Assembly (NCBI RefSeq): GCF_030269485.1
Contig: NZ_BSTL01000015.1
Location: 62,001-126,000 of the forward strand
Source: Actinoplanes sp. NBRC 103695
Lineage (GTDB): Bacteria; Actinomycetota; Actinomycetes; Mycobacteriales; Micromonosporaceae
Reading direction: 5' to 3'
DNA length: 64,000 nt
Below, one piece after another: positions 34,866-43,001 of the stretch; position 1 is the stretch's first letter, and each line of letters starts with the position of its first letter. The notes beneath the pieces were generated by a model. That model was not told where the DNA came from. It was given only the letters and a program-made list of their open reading frames with translations, and made no database searches. The translations under genes and the position numbers were made by a program.

Positions 34866-34946
34866 ATGATTCGGCAGGGCCTCCTCCTCACCGCCCGCCT
34901 GGCGATCGACCTGGCGCGCTGCGCCAGCGCACGCTGTCCGCGCTGA
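34866..34946 (+). CDS. Cys-containing leader peptide (putative cysteine attenuator)
   Basis: A 26-residue reading frame (starts MIRQGLLLTARLAIDLA, ends RCASARCPR) lies 140 nt upstream of the cysteine dioxygenase start. It matches the pattern LLxxRLxxDLxRxxSAxC of the small leader peptides found before sulfur-metabolism operons in actinomycetes. In mycobacteria, Cys-rich leader ORFs of this kind have been shown to attenuate downstream genes according to cysteine supply. Two Cys codons in the last eight fit such ribosome-stalling control. The following 120 nt contain a CCTAT...ATAGG dyad just before the dioxygenase gene. Too short for most gene callers. Confidence 0.72.
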   Translation: MIRQGLLLTARLAIDLARCASARCPR

Positions 34947-35086
34947 CCAGCGTCTCTCTTCGCAGATTTCCCACCCGTCGAGCCGGATTTCCGGCAACAC
35001 ATCCGCGCGTCTGCGTAGCCTTGATCGCCGTATCGCGGTAAACCTATAGAACTGATAGGCAATATATGCAAACCGAGGAGCTCTCC

Positions 35087-35560
35087 GTGACCGCCGTCGA
35101 CGTCCGCCTCGACCACCTCTCCATCGCCCGGCAGTTCGCCGCCGACCCGTCGGCGTGGCCGGTCGCGCCGCGGTTCAACCCGTCCGAACGCTGGTACCAC
35201 CGCCTGCACATCGCCGACGACTTCGAGGTGTGGCTGCTGACCTGGCTGCCCGGGCAGGGCACCGACCTGCACGACCACGGCGGCTCGGCGGGGGCCTTCC
35301 ACATCCACTCCGGCACGCTCACCGAGGACACCGTCGCCCAACCGGCGGGCGGGCCACCCCGGATCACCGGCCGTGAGCTCAGCGAGGGCGCCGGCCGGCG
35401 GTTCGGCACCCAGCACATCCACCGCATCGTCAACCGGTCGAACCGGCCCGCGATCAGCATCCACGCCTACGGCCCGGCGCTCACCACGATGACGCGCTAC
35501 CGGATCGGCGCCGGCGGCCTGACCGTGGAGACCGTCGAGAAGGCCGGGGTGCAGTGGTGA
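35087..35560 (+). CDS. Cysteine dioxygenase
   Basis: This cupin-fold, non-haem Fe(II) enzyme oxidises cysteine to cysteine sulfinate. The iron ligands are visible as LHDHGGS (His 62 and 64) and a later HIHR (about 110-112). The bacterial type has Gly where eukaryotic enzymes have the cross-linking Cys (FHIHSGTL). The SIHAYGP motif supplies the conserved Tyr. The GTG at 35087 sits seven bases after GAGGAG, so it is preferred; an ATG at 35066 would add seven residues. It overlaps the rhodanese gene and follows the Cys leader peptide, which supports a cysteine-responsive degradation operon. Confidence 0.9.
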   Translation: MTAVDVRLDHLSIARQFAADPSAWPVAPRFNPSERWYHRLHIADDFEVWLLTWLPGQGTDLHDHGGSAGAFHIHSGTLTEDTVAQPAGGPPRITGRELSEGAGRRFGTQHIHRIVNRSNRPAISIHAYGPALTTMTRYRIGAGGLTVETVEKAGVQW

Positions 35561-35982
35561 CCGCTCTGCTTCGTACCGCACCGGCGTTCGTACCGCCGCC
35601 GCCCGGCTCGACCGGCATCGACGACCTGCTCGCGGCGGCCCGCAGGCGGCTGCGGCGAGTCACGCCCGAGGAGACCTTCGCCGCGGTCGAGCGGGGCGCC
35701 GTCCTGATCGACATCCGTCCCGCCGCCCAGCGGGCCGCGAACGGCGAGATCCCCGGAGCGCTGATCATCGAGCGCAACGTCCTGGAGTGGCGCCTCGACC
35801 CCCGCAGCGACGCGCGCCTCGGCTTCGCCACCCGGTACGACCTCGAGGTGATCATCACCTGCCAGGAGGGCTACACCAGCTCTCTGGCGGCCGCCTCGCT
35901 GCAGGACCTCGGCCTGCACCGGGCCACCGACCTGGCCGGCGGATTCGCCGCGTGGAAGGCCGCCGGCCTACCCACCATCTAG
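35557..35982 (+). CDS. Rhodanese-like sulfurtransferase
   Basis: This single rhodanese domain of about 141 residues carries the active-site loop TCQEGYTS (Cys near 103) and the family's VLIDIRPAAQRAANGEIPGAL. It moves sulfane sulfur to thiol or cyanide acceptors. The start overlaps the cysteine dioxygenase stop (GTGA), a pairing common in actinomycetes that couples thiol oxidation to handling of the persulfide products. A GTG three bases earlier is equally possible. A perfect hairpin follows the gene. Confidence 0.9.
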   Translation: MTALLRTAPAFVPPPPGSTGIDDLLAAARRRLRRVTPEETFAAVERGAVLIDIRPAAQRAANGEIPGALIIERNVLEWRLDPRSDARLGFATRYDLEVIITCQEGYTSSLAAASLQDLGLHRATDLAGGFAAWKAAGLPTI

Positions 35983-36001
35983 GGGAGATCTCAGGGGATC
36001 T

Positions 36002-36019
36002 GGTGGTGTTAGCACCACC
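36002..36019. promoter_or_regulatory. Perfect dyad GGTGGTG-TTAG-CACCACC
   Basis: A 7-bp perfect inverted repeat with a TTAG centre lies 20 nt after the rhodanese stop and about 35 nt before the next start. It could be a terminator for the sulfur operon or an operator for the small membrane-protein gene. Similar GGTGGTGxTAGCACCACC elements occur near actinomycete membrane-protein genes, from memory only. Confidence 0.45.
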
Positions 36020-36053
36020 CTCGCTGGGCACGGGCGGCCCTAGATTTGTCCGC

Positions 36054-36419
36054 ATGAAGCGAATCGGCGGTGCTCTCCTGTGGTTCACCGGTGCCTACTT
36101 CGTCGGCCGGGCCATCCTTGAGCCGTTCGTGATCGACCTCAACGATCCCTCGACCTACCAGCACGACTGGGGCGGCCCCACCCTGATGGGCGTCCTGCTC
36201 GTGCACTGCGGCCTCGGCGTGATCGCCGCCGGGCTGATGGCGTGGCGGCTGATGCGACGCTCATCGCGACGCCTGCACAAGACGGTGGACCGGCCCGTGC
36301 CGCCGTCCGACGACGACTCGGGCCGGGTCCTCTCAATGGCCGGCGTCGGCACGGGCCTCCCGCGGCAGCAGGAACGCCAGGGCGAACGCCAGCAGCTGCA
36401 TCAGGAAAGCCACGCCTAG
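36054..36419 (+). CDS. Small two-helix membrane protein (121 aa)
   Basis: Two transmembrane segments are clear (GGALLWFTGAYFVGRAILEPFVI and LMGVLLVHCGLGVIAAGLMAWRL), with an aspartate-rich loop between and a basic cytoplasmic tail. I do not recognise the family. The last 87 nt are read antisense to the 3' end of the MFS gene, so the tail after about residue 93 (Gln/Glu/Arg-rich) is probably a run-on into the neighbour rather than conserved protein. No strong Shine-Dalgarno precedes the ATG. Expression may start at the dyad-containing region just upstream. Confidence 0.6.
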   Translation: MKRIGGALLWFTGAYFVGRAILEPFVIDLNDPSTYQHDWGGPTLMGVLLVHCGLGVIAAGLMAWRLMRRSSRRLHKTVDRPVPPSDDDSGRVLSMAGVGTGLPRQQERQGERQQLHQESHA

Positions 36420-37991
36420 GCTGAGAACGGTCGAGTCGCGGAAGGCGTCCGTGACGACACCCTGGGAGAACTCGGCCAGGCCCGCGGGGGCGGCCTGACC
36501 CTGAGACTCGCAGGACGCCGGCCGCACGTCCGGGTCGTCCTCGGCCGCCCGGTCGTGCAGGCAGGCCCGGACGGCGGCGGCCACGGCCGGCTGCTGACCG
36601 GCGGGCACGCCGGCCTCGGCGAACACCGCGGTCAGCTTCGCCGCGGAGTCGTCGACGTGCGAGGTGACCGACCCCGGCAGCAGGCCGAAGAAGACCGTGC
36701 CGAGCAACGCGATGCCGAACGCGCCACCGAGCTGCTGCACCGAGGTGAGCGCGCCGGAGGCCGACCCGGTCTCCTCGTCGTCGACGCCGGCCAGCACGAT
36801 GTTGAAGAACGGTGCCATCGCCAGGCCCATCCCGATGCCGAGCGGCAGCAGGCCCGGAATCAGGTGCCACGGCGTGAGGTCGGACCCGGTCAGTGCCACG
36901 GTCACGGCGACGCCCGCCGTACCCGCCATCATCACGATCGTGCCGAGCAGCAGCAGCTTGCGGCCCAGCCGCTCGGTCAGCCCCGACCCGGCCGCGACGA
37001 ATCCGGCGATCATGCCCACCGCCTGCGGCAGCGTGGTCAGACCGGCCTTCAGCGGCGAGAACCCGAGCCCGACCTGCAGGTAGAGGGTGAAGATCAGGCC
37101 GGTGCCGATCAGCGCCCCGAAGAAGGCCATGCCGACGGCCAGGCCACCGGTGAACGCACGCTTGCCGAACAGGCTCGGCGTGACCAGCGGGTCGAGGCCG
37201 CGCTTGTCCCGGCGGTTCTCGTAGATCCCGAACAGGCCGAACACCACCACGCCGGCGGCCAGCATCACGAACACCCAGACCGGCCAGTCCAGCTCACGGC
37301 CCTGCACCAGCGGGTAGAGAAGCAGGAACCCGCCGACGCCGGCGAGCACCACACCGGCCAGGTCGAGCCGCAGGGAGCGCTCGGACTTGAACTCGGGGAG
37401 GAACTTGAACGCTCCGATGATGGCGAACAGGCCCAGGGGCAGGTTGATGAAGAAGATCATCCGCCACCCGGCGCCGAAGTAGTCGGCGTCGACCAGCCAG
37501 CCGGCCAGGATCGGCCCGCCCACCGCGCCCAGGCCCATCACCGGCCCGAACGAGCCGAACGCCTTGGCCTGCTCGGACGGCGAGAACATCTGGCGGATCA
37601 TGCCCAGGCCCTGCGGCAGCATGAGCGCGCCGAACAGGCCCTGGATGGCGCGGGCGCCGATCAGCACGCCCGGGCTCCAGGAGAGCGCGCAGAGCATCGA
37701 GGCGGCGGTGAAGCCGACCGCGCCGATGACGAACATCCGGCGCCGGCCGAAGATGTCGCCGAGCCGCCCGCCGGTGAGCAGACCGATCGCCATGGACAGG
37801 GTGTACGCGGCGCCGAGCCACTGGATCAGCGAGTACGACCCGCCGATCTCGGCCCGGATCACCGGCCCGGCGATCGAGGTGACCAGTGCGTCCAGCAGGT
37901 CCATGACCTCGACGGCCAGGATCACGAAGAGCGCGACCCAGCGCCATCGGTACGGCGTGGGTGCCTTCTCGAGAAGCGCTTCGGCTTGCAT
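36333..37991 (-). CDS. MFS drug exporter, DHA2 (EmrB/QacA) family
   Basis: This 552-residue proton-driven exporter has 14 predicted membrane helices. Diagnostic signatures are the motif A-like GRLGDIFGRRRMF between helices 2 and 3, motif C-like GPVMGLGAVGGPILAGWL, and the DHA2 pattern WRMIFFINLPLG. It expels hydrophobic or cationic toxicants. It is divergent from a TetR gene, with three operator-like dyads in between. Its 3' end overlaps the convergent small membrane-protein gene by 87 nt. The start ATG at 37991 is the only good candidate; its substrate is unknown. Confidence 0.92.
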   Translation of the reverse strand: MQAEALLEKAPTPYRWRWVALFVILAVEVMDLLDALVTSIAGPVIRAEIGGSYSLIQWLGAAYTLSMAIGLLTGGRLGDIFGRRRMFVIGAVGFTAASMLCALSWSPGVLIGARAIQGLFGALMLPQGLGMIRQMFSPSEQAKAFGSFGPVMGLGAVGGPILAGWLVDADYFGAGWRMIFFINLPLGLFAIIGAFKFLPEFKSERSLRLDLAGVVLAGVGGFLLLYPLVQGRELDWPVWVFVMLAAGVVVFGLFGIYENRRDKRGLDPLVTPSLFGKRAFTGGLAVGMAFFGALIGTGLIFTLYLQVGLGFSPLKAGLTTLPQAVGMIAGFVAAGSGLTERLGRKLLLLGTIVMMAGTAGVAVTVALTGSDLTPWHLIPGLLPLGIGMGLAMAPFFNIVLAGVDDEETGSASGALTSVQQLGGAFGIALLGTVFFGLLPGSVTSHVDDSAAKLTAVFAEAGVPAGQQPAVAAAVRACLHDRAAEDDPDVRPASCESQGQAAPAGLAEFSQGVVTDAFRDSTVLSLGVAFLMQLLAFALAFLLPREARADAGH

Positions 37992-38004
37992 GTCCCCGAC
38001 CTTT

Positions 38005-38055
38005 CGAACAGTGTTCGCGGATTCCGAACACCGTTCTATAGTCGAACACCGTTCG
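38005..38055. promoter_or_regulatory. Three TetR-type operators in the MFS/TetR divergent promoter
   Basis: Three related dyads occur: CGAACAGTGTTCG (38005-38017), CGAACACCGTTC (38025-38036) and CGAACACCGTTCG (38043-38055). Centres are about two helical turns apart. A TATAGT -10-like hexamer lies between the second and third. The TetR protein encoded beside them should repress both directions. Confidence 0.75.
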
Positions 38056-38075
38056 CGTCAAGTACATTGTTCGTG

Positions 38076-38786
38076 ATGGAGATCCCCCTGCCTCCCTGGC
38101 GCCCCTCCCCCAAGGCGCGTGCCGTCCGAGTGCCCCTCACCCAGGACCAGATCGTCCGGGCCGCCCTGCGCATCGTCGCCGCCGAGGGCCTCGAGGCGGT
38201 GAGCATGCGACGCCTGGCCACCGAGTTCGGCACCGGCCCGTCCAGCCTCTACGCCCACGTGGCGAACAAGGACGAGCTTCACCAGCTGATGTTCGACGAG
38301 ATCTGCCGCGACATCCCGATCCCCGAGCCCGACCCGGCCCGCTGGCAGGAACAGCTCAAGGAACTGGCCCGCTCCGGATACGAGGCGATGGTGCGGCACG
38401 GCGACGTCGCCCGGGCCGCCCTCGCCCAGATCCCCACCGGGCCGCACGCGATGCGCGTCTCCGACGCGATGCTCGGCATGCTGCTGGGCGCCGGCATGGA
38501 TCCACGGAAGGCCGGGTGGGCGCTCGACCGGCTGTTCCTCTACATCGTCGCGGACGCGTACGAGAACTCAATCTACCTGCACCGCTTCGACGACTCACCG
38601 GAGCGGATGCACGAGTACTTCGTCGAGATGACCGCCCAGCTCCAGACCTACTACGAGTCACTGCCGGCCTCGCACTACCCGCACCTGAGGGCGAATGCGG
38701 AGGCGCTGACCAGCGGCGACGGCCGGCAACGATTCGAGTTCGGGCTGGACATGCTGATCGACGGGCTCACCCGCCAGATGCCGTGA
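38076..38786 (+). CDS. TetR-family repressor of the divergent MFS exporter
   Basis: This 236-residue protein has an N-terminal helix-turn-helix: LTQDQIVRAALRIVAAEGLEAVSMRRLATEFGTGPSSLYAHVANKDEL. The C-terminal ligand domain is of the TetR_C/TetR-classical kind (YEAMVRHGDVARAALAQIPTGPHAM). The ATG at 38076 gives the normal length; the frame is open far upstream, but only as the complement of the MFS gene. Its own promoter overlaps the repeated GAACACCGTTC sites, so autoregulation is expected. The ligand is presumably an exporter substrate. Confidence 0.9.
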   Translation: MEIPLPPWRPSPKARAVRVPLTQDQIVRAALRIVAAEGLEAVSMRRLATEFGTGPSSLYAHVANKDELHQLMFDEICRDIPIPEPDPARWQEQLKELARSGYEAMVRHGDVARAALAQIPTGPHAMRVSDAMLGMLLGAGMDPRKAGWALDRLFLYIVADAYENSIYLHRFDDSPERMHEYFVEMTAQLQTYYESLPASHYPHLRANAEALTSGDGRQRFEFGLDMLIDGLTRQMP

Positions 38787-39069
38787 GAGCTACTCCGGCG
38801 GCGCCCGGATCGGGGTGGCGGCCGTGATTGCCGCCGGTCCCGCCGGGCGGCAGGTCTCGTAGGGCGTCAGGTCTCGGCCGGTCCGCCAGGCGCGTTCTTG
38901 CAGTCGTCCTGGTTCTGGTTCGACCGGCCCCTCCCGGTCCTTCACCTGCACCTTCGGCCCGGTACGTGATCAACTTCGCCGCTGCGACGGTTGCTTTCGA
39001 CAAACCGGAAAAGTCAGGCGTTTCGGTCCCGGCTATTGGCACGAGCAGCAAACTGCCGATACTGGGGTC

Positions 39070-40644
39070 ATGTCGGAGTGGATCGAGCCGGGCGACCGGC
39101 TTCCGGTGCCGGTAACCGCTTACGGCCCACTCCAACTTCTTGCTCGGCGAGTGCACATACTCGCCTCGACCGGGCGGGCGCCGGAGGCGATCGAGGCGGC
39201 CGACGCCTATCTCGCGATCGCGCGCGCGGTGCACGACGAGAAGACCATCGGCTTCCTGCGCCAGGGCAAGATGTACGCGTACCTGGACATGGGCCGGATC
39301 GACGAGGCCACCGCGGTCGGCGAGCGCCTGCTGGCCACCCACCGCCAGAGCGGCAACGAGGTGGCCGAGGCCAAGGTGCTGTGCGACCTGGCGCAGCTGC
39401 GCGTGCTGCAGGGCCGGTACGTCGACGGCATGCGCTGCCTGGCCCGGGCCGGCCTGCTGCTCGACCTGTGCCCACGCTCCGACCGCCACCGGTCGGCGAT
39501 GTGCTCCTTCGCGCAGACCGCCGCCGTGGCCCAGATGTACGAGACCGCCGCCGAGGCGTACGAACGGCTCACCGCGCAGGACGCCGCCCACTCCCGGACC
39601 ACCTCGTTCGACCTGGTCTACTCGCGCACCCTGCTCACCTGGGGCATCCGCCTCGATCACGTCGGCCGCACCGACGAGGCGGCCACCCGGCTGCGGCGCA
39701 GCGCGACGATCACCCGGCGCTGGCTCGACCAGCACCCCGGCGACCCGTGCATGACAGCGGTCCAGGCGCTGGCCCTGGCCAAGCTCGGCGACACCGCGGT
39801 GGCGGAGAAACTGGCCGAGTCCGCGATCCTGCCGCTGCGTCAGGGTGAGAGCTGGGAGTTCGCCCGGATGGCGCATCTGGCGCTGGGCATCAGCCTGCGC
39901 GCCTCCGGCCGGCTGGCCGAGTCGCGCCGCGAGTTCCTGGCCGCCCACCAGCTCTGCGACGTCTCGCCGCCGTCGCCGGACGAGCGGCCGATCATCCGCT
40001 ACGAGATGGGCCTGACCGCGGTCGCCATCGACGGCGGCCAGCCCAGCCGCGACCTGTTCGCCGCGGTTGCCAACCAGGTGCGCGAGTTGTGGCAGTTGCG
40101 GCTGCAGCGGGTGGGCATGCTGCGCCAGGCGCGGCAGCGCGAGGAGGTGGAGTCGGCCCGCGCGGACGCGGAACGGGAGAGCCGCCGCGACGCGCTCACC
40201 GGCTTGGGCAACCGGCGGCGCTTCGATCTGCTGCTGAACCAGGTGGACGCGGGCGAGCTCGGCCGGCCGCTGGCCCTGCTGCTGGTCGACCTGGACCACT
40301 TCAAGGCGGTCAACGACGCGTACTCGCACAGCGCCGGCGACCGGGTGTTGCGCGAGGTGGCCACGTTGCTGGTGAGCCACTGCCGGGCCGGCGACGAGGC
40401 GGTGCGGTACGCGGGCGACGAGTTCGTGCTCTTCCTGCGCGGCGACGCGGCGCATGCCCGGGACGTGGCCGAGCGCATCCGGCAGTCGGTGGCCCGCGCG
40501 GAGATCCTGGCCGGGGTGCGCCTCACGGTCAGCGTGGGCATGGCCGAGCTGACCGACGGCATGACCGGCGAGGCGCTGTTCCGCGCGGTCGACGACCGCC
40601 TCTACGCGGCGAAGTGGAGTGGCCGCAACACGATCGCGGCTTAG
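39070..40644 (+). CDS. TPR-GGDEF diguanylate cyclase
   Basis: This cytoplasmic 524-residue protein has TPR-like helical repeats (about 15-340), a short coiled coil, and a C-terminal GGDEF domain (about 365-524). The active-site motif is AGDEF (448-452), a permitted variant. An RxxD inhibitory site (RAGD, about 439-442) lies five residues upstream, so c-di-GMP synthesis with product inhibition is likely. There is no transmembrane or PAS sensor, so the TPR part probably senses a protein partner. Start ATG at 39070. It converges on a lipoprotein gene across a long hairpin. Confidence 0.92.
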   Translation: MSEWIEPGDRLPVPVTAYGPLQLLARRVHILASTGRAPEAIEAADAYLAIARAVHDEKTIGFLRQGKMYAYLDMGRIDEATAVGERLLATHRQSGNEVAEAKVLCDLAQLRVLQGRYVDGMRCLARAGLLLDLCPRSDRHRSAMCSFAQTAAVAQMYETAAEAYERLTAQDAAHSRTTSFDLVYSRTLLTWGIRLDHVGRTDEAATRLRRSATITRRWLDQHPGDPCMTAVQALALAKLGDTAVAEKLAESAILPLRQGESWEFARMAHLALGISLRASGRLAESRREFLAAHQLCDVSPPSPDERPIIRYEMGLTAVAIDGGQPSRDLFAAVANQVRELWQLRLQRVGMLRQARQREEVESARADAERESRRDALTGLGNRRRFDLLLNQVDAGELGRPLALLLVDLDHFKAVNDAYSHSAGDRVLREVATLLVSHCRAGDEAVRYAGDEFVLFLRGDAAHARDVAERIRQSVARAEILAGVRLTVSVGMAELTDGMTGEALFRAVDDRLYAAKWSGRNTIAA

Positions 40645-40711
40645 GTCGTGTCTCGTGGATCAGCCACGTGCGAGGCGAGGTCCAGAGTGTGGCTGATCCA
40701 CCAGACGACCT
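40644..40711. terminator. Long bidirectional hairpin between convergent genes
   Basis: GTGGATCAGCCAC (40655-40667) pairs perfectly with GTGGCTGATCCAC (40689-40701). An outer AGGTCGT/ACGACCT stem extends it to the stop codons of both the GGDEF and the lipoprotein genes. Confidence 0.75.
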
Positions 40712-41295
40712 TAGTTCGGGTAGACCACGCCGGACTCACCGGCGTACGCGTGCCGGGTGCCGTCCTTCCAGTAACCGGTGTTCGGGGCGTCCAGCCACAC
40801 CACGTACGGCGTGCCCCTGGTGAGACCGGTGATCGTGGCGGTGACCGTGCACCCGCCCGCGGGCGCGACGTTCTGCCACACCGGGTCGGCCTGCTTGCCC
40901 AGGACCAGCGGCTGCGGCATGGCGGTGATCCGGTAGTCGGAGCGGTACTGCCGCGGCCAGGACACCGAGAGCGAACCCTTGCCGGGCGTGATCGTCATCG
41001 GGATCAGCACCGGCTCGACCGTGGAGGACTTCGGGCAGGAGCCGTTGTCCGTCGGCAGGAACTTCACCGGTGGCAGCGAGGCGCCCGCGTACTTGCCGTT
41101 GCCCTTGGTGGGCGTCGGGCTGGGCGTCGGGCTGCCGGTCGCGCCGACGATCCAGCCGGCGTCGCTCACCGGGCCGCCCGCCGAGCTGCTCGCTTCGGGG
41201 TTCGGCGCCATCGACATGTCGAAGCCGAGTGCCGCGCAGCCGCTCAGGAACACCGGCGCGAGCACTGCCATGACCACCAGAACCGTCTTCCGCAT
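40711..41295 (-). CDS. Secreted lipoprotein of unknown function
   Basis: This 194-residue protein has a clear lipobox (MRKTVLVVMAVLAPVFLSGC; Cys 20 lipidated). A Ser/Pro/Thr-rich spacer (GSPTPSPTPTKGNG) is followed by a beta-rich domain resembling fibronectin type III (SVSWPRQYRSDYRITAM... ITGLTRGTPYVVWLDAP). It is anchored on the outer face of the membrane. The ATG at 41295 was chosen for the signal sequence. It lies 17 nt downstream of nadR on the same strand, but no functional link is visible. Confidence 0.75.
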   Translation of the reverse strand: MRKTVLVVMAVLAPVFLSGCAALGFDMSMAPNPEASSSAGGPVSDAGWIVGATGSPTPSPTPTKGNGKYAGASLPPVKFLPTDNGSCPKSSTVEPVLIPMTITPGKGSLSVSWPRQYRSDYRITAMPQPLVLGKQADPVWQNVAPAGGCTVTATITGLTRGTPYVVWLDAPNTGYWKDGTRHAYAGESGVVYPN

Positions 41296-41312
41296 GCATC
41301 CAGCTTCGGCCG

Positions 41313-42389
41313 CTACTCCGGCGGGCTTAGCGGCGGTTTGAAGGTCCACCCCTGCGCGAGCAGGTCGTCGGTCGCCCTCACAGCGGCGCGCAGTCGCTCA
41401 CCGAGATTTCCGGTCAACACCCGATGGGGTACGCCCGAAGCACGCAATTCGGCGCGGAAGCGGCCGGTCATCCACGCCCGGATGTCCTCGCCGTCGCGCA
41501 GCCCGTCCTGCACGAACGGGACGCCCTCGTGGTCGGTCAGCAGGTAGAGGTCGGGCCGGCGCATCCGCTCCCGAACGGCAACCGAGCCCCGCCCCAGATA
41601 GCGCTCCTCCCAGATGGTGGTGGCCAGCGCGTCGGTGTCGCCGAACAGCACCGGCGACCCGGCCCGGGCGGCCTGGTCCTCGGCGGCGTTCTGCTCGCCG
41701 GCCACCGTCACGAAGTCGTCGTGATCCCACTCGACGTCGTCCACCACCGCGTCCGGCCGCTCCGCCCGCAAGGCCCGCAGCTTGCGCTCGGTCAGCTCGC
41801 GGCCGGACTCGGGCACCCAGCGGGTGTCCGCCCAGACACCGCCGCGCAGCCGGTAGTGCCGGGCCAGAGCCCGGGCGATCGTGGTGGTGCCGGTCGACTC
41901 CGCGCCGACCACGATCACCCGGCGGGTCAGCCACGCCCGCACGCCGGGGCCGAGGAAACGCCAGTGTCCTGCGGGGTCGTTCCGGACGGCCGTGCCGGAG
42001 ACCGGCACCCGGGCCCGGTCCAGGTCGACGGTCACCGGCGTCGCGCCGAACCGCCGGGCCAACTCGTCGCCGTAGAGCTCGGAGGAGAACACCGCGTCGA
42101 CCCGGTCCACGCCGGCGGTCTCGCGGAACACGGCCACATGCCGGTCCCAGGCCTCCGGGTCGTCGTAGTCCACCGGGTTGTCGTCGTACCGGCCGACCAC
42201 CTCGACGTGCGGCGGGTGGGCCTCGCGCAGCCAGGTCAGCCGGGCCTCGAGCGGGATCGACTCGCCGGACGAGGGCGCGACCACCACGATCACCCGGTCG
42301 CAGGCGGCCGCGGCGGCGGCGATCAGCGCGTGGTGCCCGGCGTGCGGCGGGTAGAACTTGCCGACGATCAGACCCCGTGCGTAGGTCAC
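41313..42389 (-). CDS. nadR: NadR-like NMN adenylyltransferase / nicotinamide riboside kinase
   Basis: This 358-residue two-domain enzyme has an N-terminal nucleotidyltransferase (GLIVGKFYPPHAGHH at 6-20, then VPVSGTAVR, the ISGTxxR motif) and a C-terminal kinase. The kinase P-loop reads VGAESTGTTT: Thr replaces the usual Lys of GxxxxGKS/T, and ATP binding may be altered. It would phosphorylate imported nicotinamide riboside and adenylate NMN to NAD. GTG start overlapping the pnuC stop (GTGA), so transporter and enzyme are co-translated. The DNA-binding domain of enterobacterial NadR is absent. Confidence 0.88.
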   Translation of the reverse strand: MTYARGLIVGKFYPPHAGHHALIAAAAAACDRVIVVVAPSSGESIPLEARLTWLREAHPPHVEVVGRYDDNPVDYDDPEAWDRHVAVFRETAGVDRVDAVFSSELYGDELARRFGATPVTVDLDRARVPVSGTAVRNDPAGHWRFLGPGVRAWLTRRVIVVGAESTGTTTIARALARHYRLRGGVWADTRWVPESGRELTERKLRALRAERPDAVVDDVEWDHDDFVTVAGEQNAAEDQAARAGSPVLFGDTDALATTIWEERYLGRGSVAVRERMRRPDLYLLTDHEGVPFVQDGLRDGEDIRAWMTGRFRAELRASGVPHRVLTGNLGERLRAAVRATDDLLAQGWTFKPPLSPPE

Positions 42390-42994
42390 ACCTGGCTCCG
42401 GGCCGCGCGCCAGGACCGGAGGCCGAAGACGCACAGGGTCAGGAAGGCGACGTAGAGGATCGCGGTCAGCCACAGGTCCTTGTAGCCGTACAGCGGGATG
42501 TAGATCAGGTCGGCGGCGATCCACAGCCACCAGCTCTCCACCAGCTTGCGGGTCTGGCCGTAGGTGGCGAGCAGGGACAGCGCGGTGGTCAGCGCGTCGG
42601 CCAGCGGCACGGTCGAGCCGGTCAGGTGTTCCAGGAACAGGTAGAGGCCGCCGGTCAGCAGCAGCCCGGCGACGGCCAGCCAGAGCCACTCGCGCCGGGT
42701 GGTGGAGCGCACCCGCAGTTCGGTGTGCCGCTCGCCGCCGTAGAGCCAGGCCCACCAGCCGTAGAAGCCCAGGATCACGTAGACGATCTGCAGGCCGGCG
42801 TCGGCGTAGAGGCCCGCCGACCAGAAGACCAGCATCAGCAGCAGGACGTTGAGGATGCCCACCGGCCAGTTGGCGATGTGCCGGACGACCAGGAGACCGA
42901 CGTTGACCAGACCGGTCAGGAAGCCGAGCACCTCCGCCCACGAGGTGCCGACACCGAACGCCGTGAAGGCGGTGCTGCTCAGCCAATCGATCAC
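42386..42994 (-). CDS. pnuC: PnuC-type nicotinamide riboside transporter
   Basis: This 202-residue membrane protein has seven predicted helices of the PnuC/SWEET-like fold. Typical motifs are NWPVGILNVLLLMLVFWSAGLYADAGLQIVYVILGFYGWW and the C-terminal ESWWLWIAADLIYIPLYGYKDLW. It is a facilitator for nicotinamide riboside, made directional by the downstream NadR kinase. GTG start at 42994 with a weak Shine-Dalgarno. First gene of the pnuC-nadR unit. I found no recognisable riboswitch before it. Confidence 0.92.
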   Translation of the reverse strand: MIDWLSSTAFTAFGVGTSWAEVLGFLTGLVNVGLLVVRHIANWPVGILNVLLLMLVFWSAGLYADAGLQIVYVILGFYGWWAWLYGGERHTELRVRSTTRREWLWLAVAGLLLTGGLYLFLEHLTGSTVPLADALTTALSLLATYGQTRKLVESWWLWIAADLIYIPLYGYKDLWLTAILYVAFLTLCVFGLRSWRAARSQV

Positions 42995-43001
42995 ATCATG
43001 T

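Noticed and set aside
36555..38075. Open frame running upstream of the TetR start, opposite the MFS gene
   Set aside because: Composition is Gln/His/Arg-rich shadow sequence; TetR homology starts at 38076.
38787..39069. Possible c-di-GMP riboswitch before the diguanylate cyclase
   Set aside because: Fragments such as GCAAACTGCC look suggestive, but the conserved GEMM core and paired stems are not there.
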